This document shows positions 32,434-41,662 of a stretch of DNA of 64,000 nucleotides, piece after piece (position 1 is the first letter of the stretch; each line of letters begins with the position of its first letter). Both the position numbers and the translations under genes were made by a program. This DNA is from Streptomyces sp. SUK 48 (GTDB lineage Bacteria > Actinomycetota > Actinomycetes > Streptomycetales > Streptomycetaceae): positions 5,122,001-5,186,000 of the forward strand of contig NZ_CP045740.1 in the NCBI RefSeq assembly GCF_009650765.1, in the 5' to 3' direction. Below the pieces are notes generated by a model, which saw only the letters and a list, made by a program, of their open reading frames with translations, was not told where the DNA came from and made no database searches.

Positions 32434-32494
32434 GGGCGTCCTCCGGCCACTCGGCGGCCCCTCGGCTCGGGCGCGGTTTGGCGACCGTCCCTCC

Positions 32495-32510
32495 GCTGGT
32501 GTAGACCAGT
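32495..32510. promoter_or_regulatory. dre site between nagE1 and nagF
   Basis: GCTGGTGTAGACCAGT matches the DasR consensus at all but two positions. It sits 62 bases from the nagE1 start and 121 from nagF, where one operator can control both divergent genes. Confidence 0.9.
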
Positions 32511-32630
32511 TGCCCGGACGGTTCCGCTGTCGTGAACGCCATCCTTCGGCACGGACGGCATGACCGCTCGCGAAGATGGGCCAACTGTGGGTTACTGCGA
32601 CAAAGCGGTTCGGATCAGGGGAGAAGCAAC

Positions 32631-32864
32631 ATGGCCAGCAAGGCTGAGAAGATCGTCGCCGGCCTCGGCGGGATCGACAACATCGAGGAGATCGAGGGCT
32701 GCATCACCCGCCTGCGCACCGAGGTGTCCGACCCCTCGCTCGTGAACGACGCCGCCCTGAAGGCCGCCGGCGCCCACGGTGTCGTCAGGATGGGCACCGC
32801 CATCCAGGTCGTCATCGGCACCGACGCCGACCCGATCGCCGCGGAGATCGAAGACATGATGTGA
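32631..32864 (+). CDS. nagF: PTS EIIB component NagF
   Basis: 77 residues from ATG 32631, with GGGGAGAAG upstream. It is a free-standing IIB domain of the glucose/GlcNAc class. The phosphocysteine lies in 'IEGCITRLRTEV' (about residue 23). It passes phosphate from IIA (Crr, encoded elsewhere) to GlcNAc entering through NagE1 or NagE2. Confidence 0.95.
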   Translation: MASKAEKIVAGLGGIDNIEEIEGCITRLRTEVSDPSLVNDAALKAAGAHGVVRMGTAIQVVIGTDADPIAAEIEDMM

Positions 32865-32869
32865 GCCCC

Positions 32870-32946
32870 GGGACCCGCACGGGTCCCGCCGGGCCGCCGG
32901 TGACTTCACCGGCAAGGGGCTCTTCCCGACGCGGGAGGAGCCCCTT
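32870..32946 (+). terminator. Three consecutive hairpins after nagF
   Basis: Three stems follow the stop without a gap: 32870-32887 (7 bp, loop GCAC), 32896-32913 (7 bp, loop ACTT) and 32914-32946 (9 bp plus interrupted extension). They isolate nagF from rph 27 bases later. Confidence 0.8.
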
Positions 32947-32972
32947 CCGTATCTACGGCTAGGCTCCATGCC

Positions 32973-33710
32973 ATGTCTCGCATCGACGGCCGTACCCCCG
33001 ATCAGCTCCGCCCGGTCACCATCGAACGCGGATGGAGCAAGCACGCCGAGGGCTCCGTCCTCGTCTCCTTCGGTGACACCAAGGTCTTCTGCACCGCCTC
33101 CGTCACCGAGGGCGTCCCGCGCTGGCGCAAGGGCAGCGGCGAGGGCTGGGTCACCGCGGAGTACTCCATGCTGCCCCGCGCCACCAACACCCGCGGCGAC
33201 CGCGAGTCGGTCAAGGGCCGCATCGGCGGCCGTACCCACGAGATCTCCCGCCTCATCGGCCGCTCGCTGCGCGCCGTCATCGACTACAAGGCGCTCGGCG
33301 AGAACACCATCGTCCTCGACTGCGACGTCCTCCAGGCCGACGGCGGCACCCGCACGGCGGCCATCACCGGCGCGTACGTCGCCCTCGCCGACGCCATCAC
33401 CTGGGCACAGGGCAAGAAGCTGATCAAGGCCGGCCGGCAGCCGCTGACCGGCACGGTGAGCGCCGTCTCCGTCGGCATCGTCGGCGGCGTCCCCCTCCTC
33501 GACCTCTGCTACGAGGAGGACGTGCGCGCCGAGACCGACATGAACGTCGTCTGCACCGGCGACGGCCGCTTCGTCGAGGTCCAGGGCACCGCGGAGGCGG
33601 AGCCGTTCGCCCGCGACGAGCTGAACGCGCTGCTCGACCTCGCGGTCGGCGGCTGCGACACGCTGGCCGCGCACCAGCGGGCGGCCCTGGAGGCCACACT
33701 CGCCCCCTGA
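32973..33710 (+). CDS. rph: Ribonuclease PH
   Basis: 245 residues. It trims tRNA 3' ends by phosphorolysis. The family start '[19 protein letters not shown]', '[15 protein letters not shown]' and '[11 protein letters not shown]'-like '[21 protein letters not shown]' are present, as are '[23 protein letters not shown]' and the catalytic acidic '[13 protein letters not shown]'. Full length. In many actinobacteria rdgB follows directly; here rdgB is 11 kb away. Confidence 0.97.
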   Translation: MSRIDGRTPDQLRPVTIERGWSKHAEGSVLVSFGDTKVFCTASVTEGVPRWRKGSGEGWVTAEYSMLPRATNTRGDRESVKGRIGGRTHEISRLIGRSLRAVIDYKALGENTIVLDCDVLQADGGTRTAAITGAYVALADAITWAQGKKLIKAGRQPLTGTVSAVSVGIVGGVPLLDLCYEEDVRAETDMNVVCTGDGRFVEVQGTAEAEPFARDELNALLDLAVGGCDTLAAHQRAALEATLAP

Positions 33711-33783
33711 CGGGCAACCTGGCGGCCCCTCCCCGCGTCCTACCTCTACGCAGTAGCGGGAATCCGGGGAGGGAACCATCATC

Positions 33784-34170
33784 ATGGCCGCCAGCCGAGG
33801 CCGTCTCGCCGCCGTCCTGGCGACCGCCGCGCTCACCGCGGCCCTCGTCGGCGGCTGCGGCGCCACGCACCGGGCGATGGACTGCGTGCACACCGCCGAC
33901 ACCATCGCCGACGGCGTCACCGATCTCCAGCAGGCGGTGGAGAACGCCGCGCACGACCCCGGGCGGGCCGACGCCGCGCTCGACGCGATCGAGCGGAACG
34001 TGCGGAAGATCGGCGACAAGACGGACGACACCGACGTCGACAAGGCCGTGGACGATCTGGACAAGGCCGTGGGCCGGGTCCGTACGGCCCTGCGAAACGG
34101 GGACCGGACACCGGATGTCGGACCCGTGACGGACGCGGCGGGGGAGCTGACGAAGGGGTGCGCGAAGTAG
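33784..34170 (+). CDS. Small helical lipoprotein
   Basis: 128 residues from ATG 33784, with GGGAGGGA upstream. The signal peptide ends in lipobox 'LVGGC' (cysteine about 24). The mature chain is helical and highly charged ('ALDAIERNVRKIGDKTDDTDVDKAVDDLDKAVGRVRTAL'), with two further cysteines. It is probably an extracytoplasmic coiled coil. Function unknown. Confidence 0.75.
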   Translation: MAASRGRLAAVLATAALTAALVGGCGATHRAMDCVHTADTIADGVTDLQQAVENAAHDPGRADAALDAIERNVRKIGDKTDDTDVDKAVDDLDKAVGRVRTALRNGDRTPDVGPVTDAAGELTKGCAK

Positions 34171-34203
34171 GCGCGAAGGAGTCGGGCGCGGGTCCCCCCG
34201 TGG

Positions 34204-34863
34204 CTACTCGCGCAGCTCCCCGCGCTCCTTCTCGGCGCGCTTCAGCGCCCGCTTGCTCGCCTTGCGCTCCACCCCCACCCCGCCCCAGAACGCGAAGCCC
34301 CCGATGACCACCCGCGGGGCACCCGGCTCGGACAGGCCCTCGTCCCGCGGATGCTCGAACGCGCCCATGATGCCCAGACCGCGGACGACGACCTCGACAC
34401 CCGGCGGCACGGTGATCTGGGCGCCGCCCAGGACGGCCACGACATTGATCTCCACCTCGCGGTCGGCGAAGTTCGCGTCCCGCAGGTCGAGGTCGGCGCC
34501 GCCCAGGAACGCGAAGCACTTGAAACGCCTGGGCACGGTCCAGCGGCCCTTGCGCTCGAAGCCGGACAGGATGGCGATGCCGCCCGAGGACGAGCCCTCG
34601 CCACCGACGATGCGGGAGGACCAGCTGTCGTCCCGGACCGGCGCCTTGCCGAACGAGACCGGCGCCGGGGCCGAGCCGGCCGGCAGATCACGGGTGATCG
34701 GGACCAGCTCGCCGTACGTACGCGCCGCGTACGTCGCCTCCAGCCGCTCCTCGAACTCGCCCATGTCCAGGCGCCCTTCGGCGAGGGCGTCACGCAGCAC
34801 CTCGGCGACCCGTTCCCGGTCAAAGTCGGAGGCGCGGAGTTCGGGACGTGCGTCGTCGGTCAT
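34204..34863 (-). CDS. DUF1707 protein with LiaF-like C-terminal domain
   Basis: 219 residues. The N-terminal DUF1707 domain reads 'ELRASDFDRERVAEVLRDALAEGRLDMGEFEERLEA'. The C-terminal half has the repeating beta pattern of cell-wall-active antibiotic response (LiaF/YvqF) proteins: 'FLGGADLDLRDANF', 'INVVAVLGGAQITVPPGVEV'. It has no membrane helix. It follows the ABC exporter genes with 9 bp between, so co-expression with an envelope-stress exporter is plausible. Confidence 0.85.
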   Translation of the reverse strand: MTDDARPELRASDFDRERVAEVLRDALAEGRLDMGEFEERLEATYAARTYGELVPITRDLPAGSAPAPVSFGKAPVRDDSWSSRIVGGEGSSSGGIAILSGFERKGRWTVPRRFKCFAFLGGADLDLRDANFADREVEINVVAVLGGAQITVPPGVEVVVRGLGIMGAFEHPRDEGLSEPGAPRVVIGGFAFWGGVGVERKASKRALKRAEKERGELRE

Positions 34864-34872
34864 GGCAGCAGC

Positions 34873-35835
34873 CTACGAGACCGCCTTCTCCGCGTACATC
34901 TTCGCGATGACGGCCTCGATGTCCGGTTCCCGCACCGACAGGTCCACCAGCGGATACCTCGCCGCGAGCTGCGCGACCAGCGGCGCCGCCGACTGCCCCG
35001 CCGGGAACGCCAGCCACTGCCGGGGCCCCTCCACCCGCACCACCCGCGCCGCCGGCACCTGAACCGGCGGCAGCTCCCGCTCCAGGTCCACCACCAGCGT
35101 CCGCTCGCTCTCCCCGGCCTCGTGGAGCCCCGTGAGCGGACCGTCGTACATCAGCCGGCCGTGGTCGATCACCATCACCCGGGAGCACAACTGCTCGATG
35201 TCCTGGAGGTCATGGGTGGTCAGCAGCACGGTCGTACCGCTCGCGGCGTTCAACTCCCGCAGGAACCCCCGCACCTTGGCCTTGGAGACGACGTCCAGGC
35301 CGATCGTCGGCTCGTCCAGGTACAGCACCTCCGGGTCGTGCAGCAGCGCCGCCGCGATGTCCCCGCGCATCCGCTGCCCCAGCGACAGCTGACGCACCGG
35401 AGTGTCCAACAGCGTCCGCAGCTCCAGGAGTTCGACCAGCCGGTTCAGGTTCTCCCGGTAACGGGCGTCCGGGATGCGGTACATACGGTGCGCCAGCCGG
35501 TACGAGTCGATCAGCGGCAGGTCCCACCACAACGTGGTGCGCTGCCCGAACACCACCCCGATGCGATGCGCGAGGCGCGCCCGCTCCCGCGCGGGGTCGA
35601 TGCCCGCGACCCGCAGCCGGCCACCGCTCGGCGTCAGAATCCCGGTCAGCATCTTGATCGTGGTGGACTTCCCGGCGCCGTTCGGCCCGATGTAGCCCAC
35701 CATCTCCCCGCGCGCCACGGTGAACGACAGCGAGTCCACCGCCCGCACCTCGTGCCGCTCCCGCTTGAGGAACCCGCTCTTGCGGCGCACCGAGAAGACC
35801 TTCTCCACCTTCTCCAGCGCGATGAAGTCGTCCAT
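34873..35835 (-). CDS. ABC-2 transporter ATP-binding protein (COG4586-like)
   Basis: 320 residues. Walker A is 'GPNGAGKSTT', the signature 'LSLGQRMRGDIAAALL' (degenerate LSGGQ), Walker B 'VLYLDEPTIGLD' and the switch 'TTHDLQDIE'. The N-terminal 'FSVRRKSGFLKRERHEVRAVDSL' and a C-terminal regulatory extension are typical of the COG4586 partner of the COG4587/COG3694 permeases, which are the next two genes upstream. Together they form an exporter of unknown substrate. Confidence 0.93.
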   Translation of the reverse strand: MDDFIALEKVEKVFSVRRKSGFLKRERHEVRAVDSLSFTVARGEMVGYIGPNGAGKSTTIKMLTGILTPSGGRLRVAGIDPARERARLAHRIGVVFGQRTTLWWDLPLIDSYRLAHRMYRIPDARYRENLNRLVELLELRTLLDTPVRQLSLGQRMRGDIAAALLHDPEVLYLDEPTIGLDVVSKAKVRGFLRELNAASGTTVLLTTHDLQDIEQLCSRVMVIDHGRLMYDGPLTGLHEAGESERTLVVDLERELPPVQVPAARVVRVEGPRQWLAFPAGQSAAPLVAQLAARYPLVDLSVREPDIEAVIAKMYAEKAVS

Positions 35836-35841
35836 GACGCC

Positions 35842-36663
35842 CTAACTCCCTGTGCTCCGGTACGAACGTAGTCCCGCCCGCCAGGCCAGCCCGGCCAGCG
35901 CGCAGCAGCCCGCCGCCACCAGCGGCGTCGTCCAGGCCACCCAGCCCGGCAGATCCAGCGGATACGGCCGCCCGAGGATGTAGCTCGCGGGCAGCCAGTT
36001 GACGAAGGCCAGCGGCAGCACGAACGTCACCCCGCGCACCAGCTCCTTCCCGAACACCGTCGGCGGGTACTGGAGCAGCGTCGTACCGCCGTACGTGAAC
36101 GCGTTCTGCACCTCGGCCGCGTCCTGCGCCACGAACTGGAAGGCCGCCCCCGCCACGAACACCGCGCAGAAGATCCCGCAGCCCGCCAGCAGCGCCACCG
36201 GCATCAGCAGCAGTCGGCCCACGCTCCAGTCCACGTCCAGCCGGGTCAGCGCCCAGCCCAGCACCAGCGAACCCTGGGTGACCCGGCCGAGGCGGCGCAG
36301 CGCGAACCGGTCCGCCGCCACCTGCGCCAGTATCGGCGCCGGCCGCACCAGCAGCGCGTCCAGCGTGCCGTCCCGCAGCCGCCGGCCCAGCCGGTCCATC
36401 GAGCCGATCACCAGGTCCGCGAGACCGAAGGAGACCGCCGACAGGCCGTACAGGAACGCCACTTCGGGCAGCGACCAGCCGCCGAGGGCACGCACCCGCG
36501 AGAACATCAGCATGATCGCGACGAAGTCGAAGAAGGTCGCCGCGAAACTCCCGAACGTGGTCATGGCGAACGACGCCCGGTACGCCATCGTCGACCGGAT
36601 CCACATCCCCGCGATCAGCCCGTACGCCCGCGCCCCCGCCACGAGCCGCCCGCGCTCAGCCAC
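35842..36663 (-). CDS. ABC-2 transporter permease (COG4587-like)
   Basis: 273 residues starting at GTG 36663 and overlapping the end of the preceding permease by 8 bp. About six membrane segments ('FAMTTFGSFAATFFDFVAIMLMF', 'LLLMPVALLAGCGIFCAVFVAGAAF', 'VTFVLPLAFVNWLPASYIL'). The 'LDALLVRPAP' loop is typical of the family. Six bases separate it from the ATPase gene. Confidence 0.88.
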   Translation of the reverse strand: MAERGRLVAGARAYGLIAGMWIRSTMAYRASFAMTTFGSFAATFFDFVAIMLMFSRVRALGGWSLPEVAFLYGLSAVSFGLADLVIGSMDRLGRRLRDGTLDALLVRPAPILAQVAADRFALRRLGRVTQGSLVLGWALTRLDVDWSVGRLLLMPVALLAGCGIFCAVFVAGAAFQFVAQDAAEVQNAFTYGGTTLLQYPPTVFGKELVRGVTFVLPLAFVNWLPASYILGRPYPLDLPGWVAWTTPLVAAGCCALAGLAWRAGLRSYRSTGS

Positions 36664-37455
36664 CCTGCACCACCACCCGCCGCGTCGCCACCGACTGGAG
36701 CAGCCGCCCGCCGCCCAGCAGCACCACGGCCCACGCCCCCTGGAACAGATACGTGCGCAGCGGATCTCCGTGCCCGAGCAGGATGTCCGCCGGCGCCTGG
36801 AGGAGCGAGGACCAGGGCAGAGCGCGTACGACGGTGCCGAGCGCCCCCGGGAACACGTTCAGCGGCAGCAGCATCCCCGAGCAGAAGTAGCCGAGCAGCC
36901 ACGTCATCTGGCTCACCCCGGTGCCGTCCAGCAGCCAGAACGCGCTCAGCGCCACCAGATAGCGGATGCCGAAGCCGACCAGCATCGCCAGCAGCACGGC
37001 CAGCCCGAACGCCGCCCAGGTGCCCGGGTCCGCCGGCAGGTACGCCGGAAAGACCAGCGCGCCGAAGACGAACGGCACCACCCCCCGCCCCAGCAGCTGG
37101 AAGAACGCCCGGCCCAGATCGGCGGAGAGCCACCACAGCTGGAGGTCGGCCGGCCGGTACAGGTCGATCGCCACATCCCCCGTGCGGATGCGTTCCATCA
37201 GCTCGTCCTCGACGCCCCCGCCGCTGATCGCGAGCGTCGACAGGAACGCCTGACCCAGCCACACATAGGTGACGGCCTGCGCCTGGTCGTATCCCCCAGA
37301 TGCGGTTTCAGGTCCCATAGTGCCTTGTAGGTGTAGACGAGAATGAGCCCGAAAACCGTGTTGGTGAAGACCCCTGCCGCAGTGGCGGCCTTATACGTCG
37401 CGTACCGTCTGAATCCCCCTAACGCGACGGCCGCGTACAACCGTCCCGCGCCCAC
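36656..37455 (-). pseudogene. ABC-2 transporter permease (COG3694-like), frameshifted as read; contains a TTA codon
   Basis: The true start is GTG 37455, with AGGAGG nine bases ahead. The frame gives 'RLYAAVALGGFRRYATYKAATAAGVF' and 'LILVYTYKALWDLKPHLG', then derails at the G5 run 37292-37296. The following 'GYDQAQAVTYVWLGQAFLSTLAISGGG' and five membrane segments continue in another frame to 36656. One extra G would restore a 266-residue permease. Either the gene is inactive or the base was lost in sequencing. Leucine codon 12 is TTA (37422-37420), which in Streptomyces needs the bldA tRNA. Confidence 0.85.
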
Positions 37456-37658
37456 GTCAGTCGACCTCCTCGGACCACTCGACACCGAAGCGCAGGAGCC
37501 TAGTCCGGAGGCCCGGCGGCCTGCCACGCATTTTGTGGCCGAAGCGTGCCGGAATCCGGGAACGGAACGCCAGGTGCGAGAGTCTTCAAACGGGGGGCCG
37601 CAGAAGGCGTACGAGGCGTACGGGAACGTACGACGCGAAACAGGAGTCCGTGCACGAC

Positions 37659-40600
37659 ATGAGCGACGAGCCACAGCCGCAGCAGCCGAACGAAGGCGTG
37701 GCACCGGATAAGCCGCTGCCGGCTGCGAGGCCCGGGACCCCGGCGCCGGGATCTCCCGCCACCCCGTCCAAGGGGGCCGGCCGAGTGAAGGACACCGAGG
37801 AATCGGGGAGGGACGAGAAGCCGGAGACGGCCGGGGCGGCGCACACGCCCGGGAAGCCCGAGGGGTCTGCGCGGCCCGGGGGGCGCGCCGAGGGGGGCGA
37901 CCGGGCCGGATCCGGCGAGCGCGCCGCGCGGGCCGGGAACTCCGGCGACGCCGGCGCGGCCGGGAAGGCGCGGGACGCCGACGAGAACCGCGGCACGGGC
38001 AGGACCCAGGGCGCGGACAAGCCCCGGGGCGCGGCCGAGGGCACGCCCGCGGGCGACCGCGGGGCGAACCGGGACTCCGGAGCGGCGGCCGCCGACACGG
38101 CGCGCCGTTCCGTGCCCGCGCCCCAGGACCGTACGGCCTCCATCGCCCGTGCCCGGCAGGCGGCGCGGGACGCCCGTACCGACCAGGGCGCGGCCACGGC
38201 CGCCGAGGGCAAGAACACCGCCGAGCGCGGCGAGCCCGGCAAGACCACCGGCACCGGCAAGCCGCAGGTCCCGGGCGCCCGGACGCCCGAGCAGCCGGCC
38301 GAGAGCACCCAGGTGCTGCGCCGCATCACGCCGCCCCGGGAGCCCCAGAACTCCGCGAAGGGCTCCGGCCCGACGGACAAGCCCGGACGGCCCGGCCAGC
38401 CCGGCAAGCCCGATCAGCCCGGCAGGTCCGGCCAGTCCGGCCAGGACGCGCCGGCGCCCGAGACCACCCAGGTGCTCCGCCGCGTCAACGCCCCGCGCAA
38501 GGGCGAACCCGGCGGCCCCGCCAAGGCGGGCACGTCCGCCACCGGAGCGAACGCGAGCGGACCCACCGGCCACACGACCGGCTCCCGGCCGGGCGGCCCC
38601 CGCGCCGCGGGCACGGCGGCCGCGGCCGCCGCGGGAGCCCTCGGCGCGGCCGGCACCGCGAAAGCGGCGGGTGCCGCCGGCGCCCCCGGTGCCGCGACCA
38701 CCGCCAACGGCGCCACCTCCGGCCCCCGTACCGGAACCGGCGACGGCCCGACGCCCCCCTCCGCCTCGGACACCCCCACCGGCAACGGCGCGGACGACGG
38801 CAAGGGCAAGGGCAAGTCCAAGGCCAAGAAGCCCAAGCGCACCGGCTGGCGGCGCCTCGTGCCGACCTGGAAGACGGTGCTCGGCACCTTCGTCTTCCTG
38901 GTGCTCGCCGTCATCGGGCTGTTCCTCGTGGGCTACTCGCTCGTCAACATCCCGCCCGCCAACGCCCTCGCCACCAAGCAGGCGAACGTCTACCTCTACG
39001 CCGACGGCTCCCAGATCGCCCGCGACACCCGCGACAGCCAGGTGAACCGGGAGAAGGTCACCCTCGGCGAGATCTCCAAGAACGCCCAGCACGCCGTACT
39101 GGCCGCCGAGGACCGCGACTTCTACACCGAGTCCGCCATCGACCCCAAGGCCATGCTCCGCGCCGCCTGGAACACCGCGACCGGCAAGGGCAAGCAGTCC
39201 GGCTCCACCATCACCCAGCAGTACGTGAAGAACTACTACCTGGCCCAGGAACAGACGGTCACCCGTAAGGCCAAGGAGTTCTTCATCTCGATCAAGCTCG
39301 ACCGGAACAAGTCCAAGGACGAGATCCTCGAGGGCTACCTCAACACCAGCTACTTCGGCCGCAACGCCTACGGCATCCAGGCCGCCGCCCAGGCGTACTA
39401 CGGCCGCGACGCCAAGGACCTCGACCCGGCCCGCGCCGCCTACCTCGCCGCGCTCGTCAACGCGCCCAGCGAGTACGACGTCGTCGCCCACCCGGAGAAC
39501 AAGTCCGCGGCCGTGGCCCGCTGGAACTACGTCCTGGACGGCATGGTCAAGCAGGGCTGGCTCAGCCAGTCCGAGCGCACCGGGATGAAGTTCCCGATGC
39601 CGAAGGAGCAGACGCTCTCCACCGGCATGTCCGGCCAGCGCGGCTACCTCGTGGACGCCGTCAAGCACTACCTGATCGCCCACCACATCCTCGACTCCGA
39701 CCAGCTCGAGGCCGGCGGCTACCGCATCACGACCACCATCCAGAAGAGCAAGCAGAACGCCTTCGTCAAGGCCGTGAACGACCAGCTGGTCTCCAAGCTG
39801 GACAAGAAGAACAACAAGACCGACAGCTACGTCCGCGCGGGCGGCGCCTCCGTCGACCCGAAGACCGGCCAGGTCGTCGCGATGTACGGCGGCATCGACT
39901 ACGTGAAGCAGTACACCAACGGCGCGACCCGCGGTGACTTCCAGGTCGGCTCCACCTTCAAGCCGTTCGTCTTCACCTCCGCGGTGCAGAACGGGTCCAC
40001 CACCCAGGACGGCCGCCGCATCACCCCGAACACCCAGTACGACGGCACCAGCGAGCGCCCCGTACAGGGCTGGAGCGGCGGCGCGTACGCCCCGCAGAAC
40101 GAGGACCAGAAGTCGTACGGCCAGATCACCGTCACCAAGGCCACCGACCTGTCGGTGAACGCGGTGTACGCGCAGATGGCCGTCGACGTCGGCCCGAGCA
40201 AGGTCAAGCAGACCGCCATCGACCTGGGCATCCCCGCCGACACCCCGGACCTCCAGCCCTACCCGTCCATCGCGCTCGGCCCCGCCACCGCCAGCGTCCT
40301 GGACATGGCCGAGGGCTACGCCACGCTCGCCAACCACGGCAAGCACGGCACGTACACCATGGTCAAGAAGATCACCCGCAACGGCACCGACGAGATCAAG
40401 CTGCCCGACAGCAACGTCGAGCAGGCCGTCAGCCGCGCCGCCGCCGACACCACCACCGCCATGCTGAAGAGCGTGGTCCAGGGCGGCACCGCCACCGCGG
40501 CGCAGGCCGCGGGCCGCGCGGCGGCCGGCAAGACCGGCACCGCCGAGAACGACACCGCCGCCTGGTTCGCCGGCTACACCCCCGACCTCGCCACGGTGGT

Positions 40601-41153
40601 CTCCGTGATGGGCCAGGACCCGGTGACGGCCAAGCACATGCCGCTGTACGGCGCGCTCGGCCAGGCCCGGATGAACGGTGGCGGCCCGCCCACCCAGATC
40701 TGGGCCCAGTACACGCACGACGCCCTGAAGAACACCCCGGCCTCGTCCTTCGACCTCCAGCTCCAGGAGGGCGCGGACCAGCCGCAGCCGCCCGGCCCCG
40801 GCGACCCCAGCGCCTCCGCCGGCACGGACGGCGGCGCCACCGGTGGCACCACCGAGCCCGGCGGCACCCCGAGCGACACCCCCACCGACGGCAACGCCAC
40901 CGGCACCCCGACCGACGGCGGTGCGGCGACCGGCGGTGAGACCGACGGCGGCGCCGCCGCGGGTGGCGCCGCGGCCGGCGGCACCGACCCGTCCACCGCG
41001 GGCGCCGCGGGCGGCGACCCCAACGGCGGAGCCGGAGCGGCCGGCGGCCAGGGCGGTGGCGGCGGAACACCGGCGGACGGCGGCGGCGGTGCCGCCGCGG
41101 GCGGCGGCACCGGCACCATCACCGGGACCGGCCCCGGCGGCCCCGGCACCTGA
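37659..41153 (+). CDS. Bifunctional class A penicillin-binding protein with ~400-residue cytoplasmic tail
   Basis: 1164 residues from ATG 37659 (a GTG at 37650 is possible). The first 400 residues are cytoplasmic and disordered, rich in G, A, P, E and K, with two copies of a 'TQVLRR' motif. One membrane helix spans about 407-430. The GT51 glycosyltransferase domain has 'AAEDRDFYTE' and 'GSTITQQYVKN'. The transpeptidase has 'STFK' (about 764), 'SVN' (about 832) and 'KTGT' (about 956). The last 125 residues are a Gly/Thr/Ala-rich extracellular tail. It polymerises and cross-links peptidoglycan and corresponds by position to SCO2897. Confidence 0.93.
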   Translation: MSDEPQPQQPNEGVAPDKPLPAARPGTPAPGSPATPSKGAGRVKDTEESGRDEKPETAGAAHTPGKPEGSARPGGRAEGGDRAGSGERAARAGNSGDAGAAGKARDADENRGTGRTQGADKPRGAAEGTPAGDRGANRDSGAAAADTARRSVPAPQDRTASIARARQAARDARTDQGAATAAEGKNTAERGEPGKTTGTGKPQVPGARTPEQPAESTQVLRRITPPREPQNSAKGSGPTDKPGRPGQPGKPDQPGRSGQSGQDAPAPETTQVLRRVNAPRKGEPGGPAKAGTSATGANASGPTGHTTGSRPGGPRAAGTAAAAAAGALGAAGTAKAAGAAGAPGAATTANGATSGPRTGTGDGPTPPSASDTPTGNGADDGKGKGKSKAKKPKRTGWRRLVPTWKTVLGTFVFLVLAVIGLFLVGYSLVNIPPANALATKQANVYLYADGSQIARDTRDSQVNREKVTLGEISKNAQHAVLAAEDRDFYTESAIDPKAMLRAAWNTATGKGKQSGSTITQQYVKNYYLAQEQTVTRKAKEFFISIKLDRNKSKDEILEGYLNTSYFGRNAYGIQAAAQAYYGRDAKDLDPARAAYLAALVNAPSEYDVVAHPENKSAAVARWNYVLDGMVKQGWLSQSERTGMKFPMPKEQTLSTGMSGQRGYLVDAVKHYLIAHHILDSDQLEAGGYRITTTIQKSKQNAFVKAVNDQLVSKLDKKNNKTDSYVRAGGASVDPKTGQVVAMYGGIDYVKQYTNGATRGDFQVGSTFKPFVFTSAVQNGSTTQDGRRITPNTQYDGTSERPVQGWSGGAYAPQNEDQKSYGQITVTKATDLSVNAVYAQMAVDVGPSKVKQTAIDLGIPADTPDLQPYPSIALGPATASVLDMAEGYATLANHGKHGTYTMVKKITRNGTDEIKLPDSNVEQAVSRAAADTTTAMLKSVVQGGTATAAQAAGRAAAGKTGTAENDTAAWFAGYTPDLATVVSVMGQDPVTAKHMPLYGALGQARMNGGGPPTQIWAQYTHDALKNTPASSFDLQLQEGADQPQPPGPGDPSASAGTDGGATGGTTEPGGTPSDTPTDGNATGTPTDGGAATGGETDGGAAAGGAAAGGTDPSTAGAAGGDPNGGAGAAGGQGGGGGTPADGGGGAAAGGGTGTITGTGPGGPGT

Positions 41154-41161
41154 GCCGCACG

Positions 41162-41479
41162 TCAGCCGCTGGTCGCCTTCAGCCCCACCACGGCGACCAG
41201 CAGCAGACACACGAAGAAGATCCGGGCGGCGGTGACCGGCTCACCGAGCACCACCATGCCGAGCACCGCCGCCCCGGCCGCGCCGATACCGACCCACACC
41301 CCGTAGGCGGTACCGATCGGCAGGGACCGGGCCGCGTACGACAGCAGCACCATGCTGGCGACGATCCCGGCACCGGTGAGCACACTGGGCACCGGCCGGG
41401 TGAAACCCTCGCTGTACTTCATCCCGATCGACCAGCCCACTTCCAGCAGACCGGCCACGACCAGCAAAAACCAGGCCAC
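41162..41479 (-). CDS. SMR-family transporter, SugE/Gdx-like
   Basis: 105 residues from GTG 41479, with GGAGGTG upstream. Four membrane helices. The catalytic glutamate lies in 'VAGLLEVGWSIGMKYSEGF', and the 'LPIGTAYGVWVGIGAAGAAVLG' motif marks the SMR fold. The 'W-S-I-G-M-K' version with leading 'AWFLLVVAG' resembles SugE (guanidinium exporter) more than EmrE. I see no guanidine riboswitch upstream. Confidence 0.88.
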   Translation of the reverse strand: MAWFLLVVAGLLEVGWSIGMKYSEGFTRPVPSVLTGAGIVASMVLLSYAARSLPIGTAYGVWVGIGAAGAAVLGMVVLGEPVTAARIFFVCLLLVAVVGLKATSG

Positions 41480-41585
41480 GACGGCACCTCCGAGACGTAC
41501 GACGTTTCTCTTGCGGTGCGTCGTCTTTGCCTGCATCCCGGTACGGCGCGTCTCGTCGGGCTCGCTCTCGAACCTAGCAAAACCA

Positions 41586-41629
41586 CGAGGAGGGGGGCTG
41601 GTGACCATGGTCACCAGCCCCCCTCCTCG
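41586..41629. terminator. Perfect 44-bp palindrome
   Basis: 22-base arms meet at the centre (41607/41608, CATG core) with no mismatch and no loop bases. It lies just past the stop of the GroES-like gene on the minus strand and upstream of the SugE-like gene, so a terminator for the former is the simplest role. Confidence 0.85.
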
Positions 41630-41662
41630 CGCATGGGCCTTGCTTACGGGGCCGCTACGGCC

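Noticed and set aside
37500..41210. 1236-residue open frame on the minus strand opposite the PBP gene
   Set aside because: Antisense shadow of a GC-rich gene. The composition is glycine/valine/leucine-rich low complexity with no motifs, and the plus strand encodes a complete PBP.
41480..41580. Guanidine (ykkC) riboswitch upstream of the SugE-like gene
   Set aside because: No ykkC-like conserved blocks or hairpins are visible between the palindrome and the start codon.
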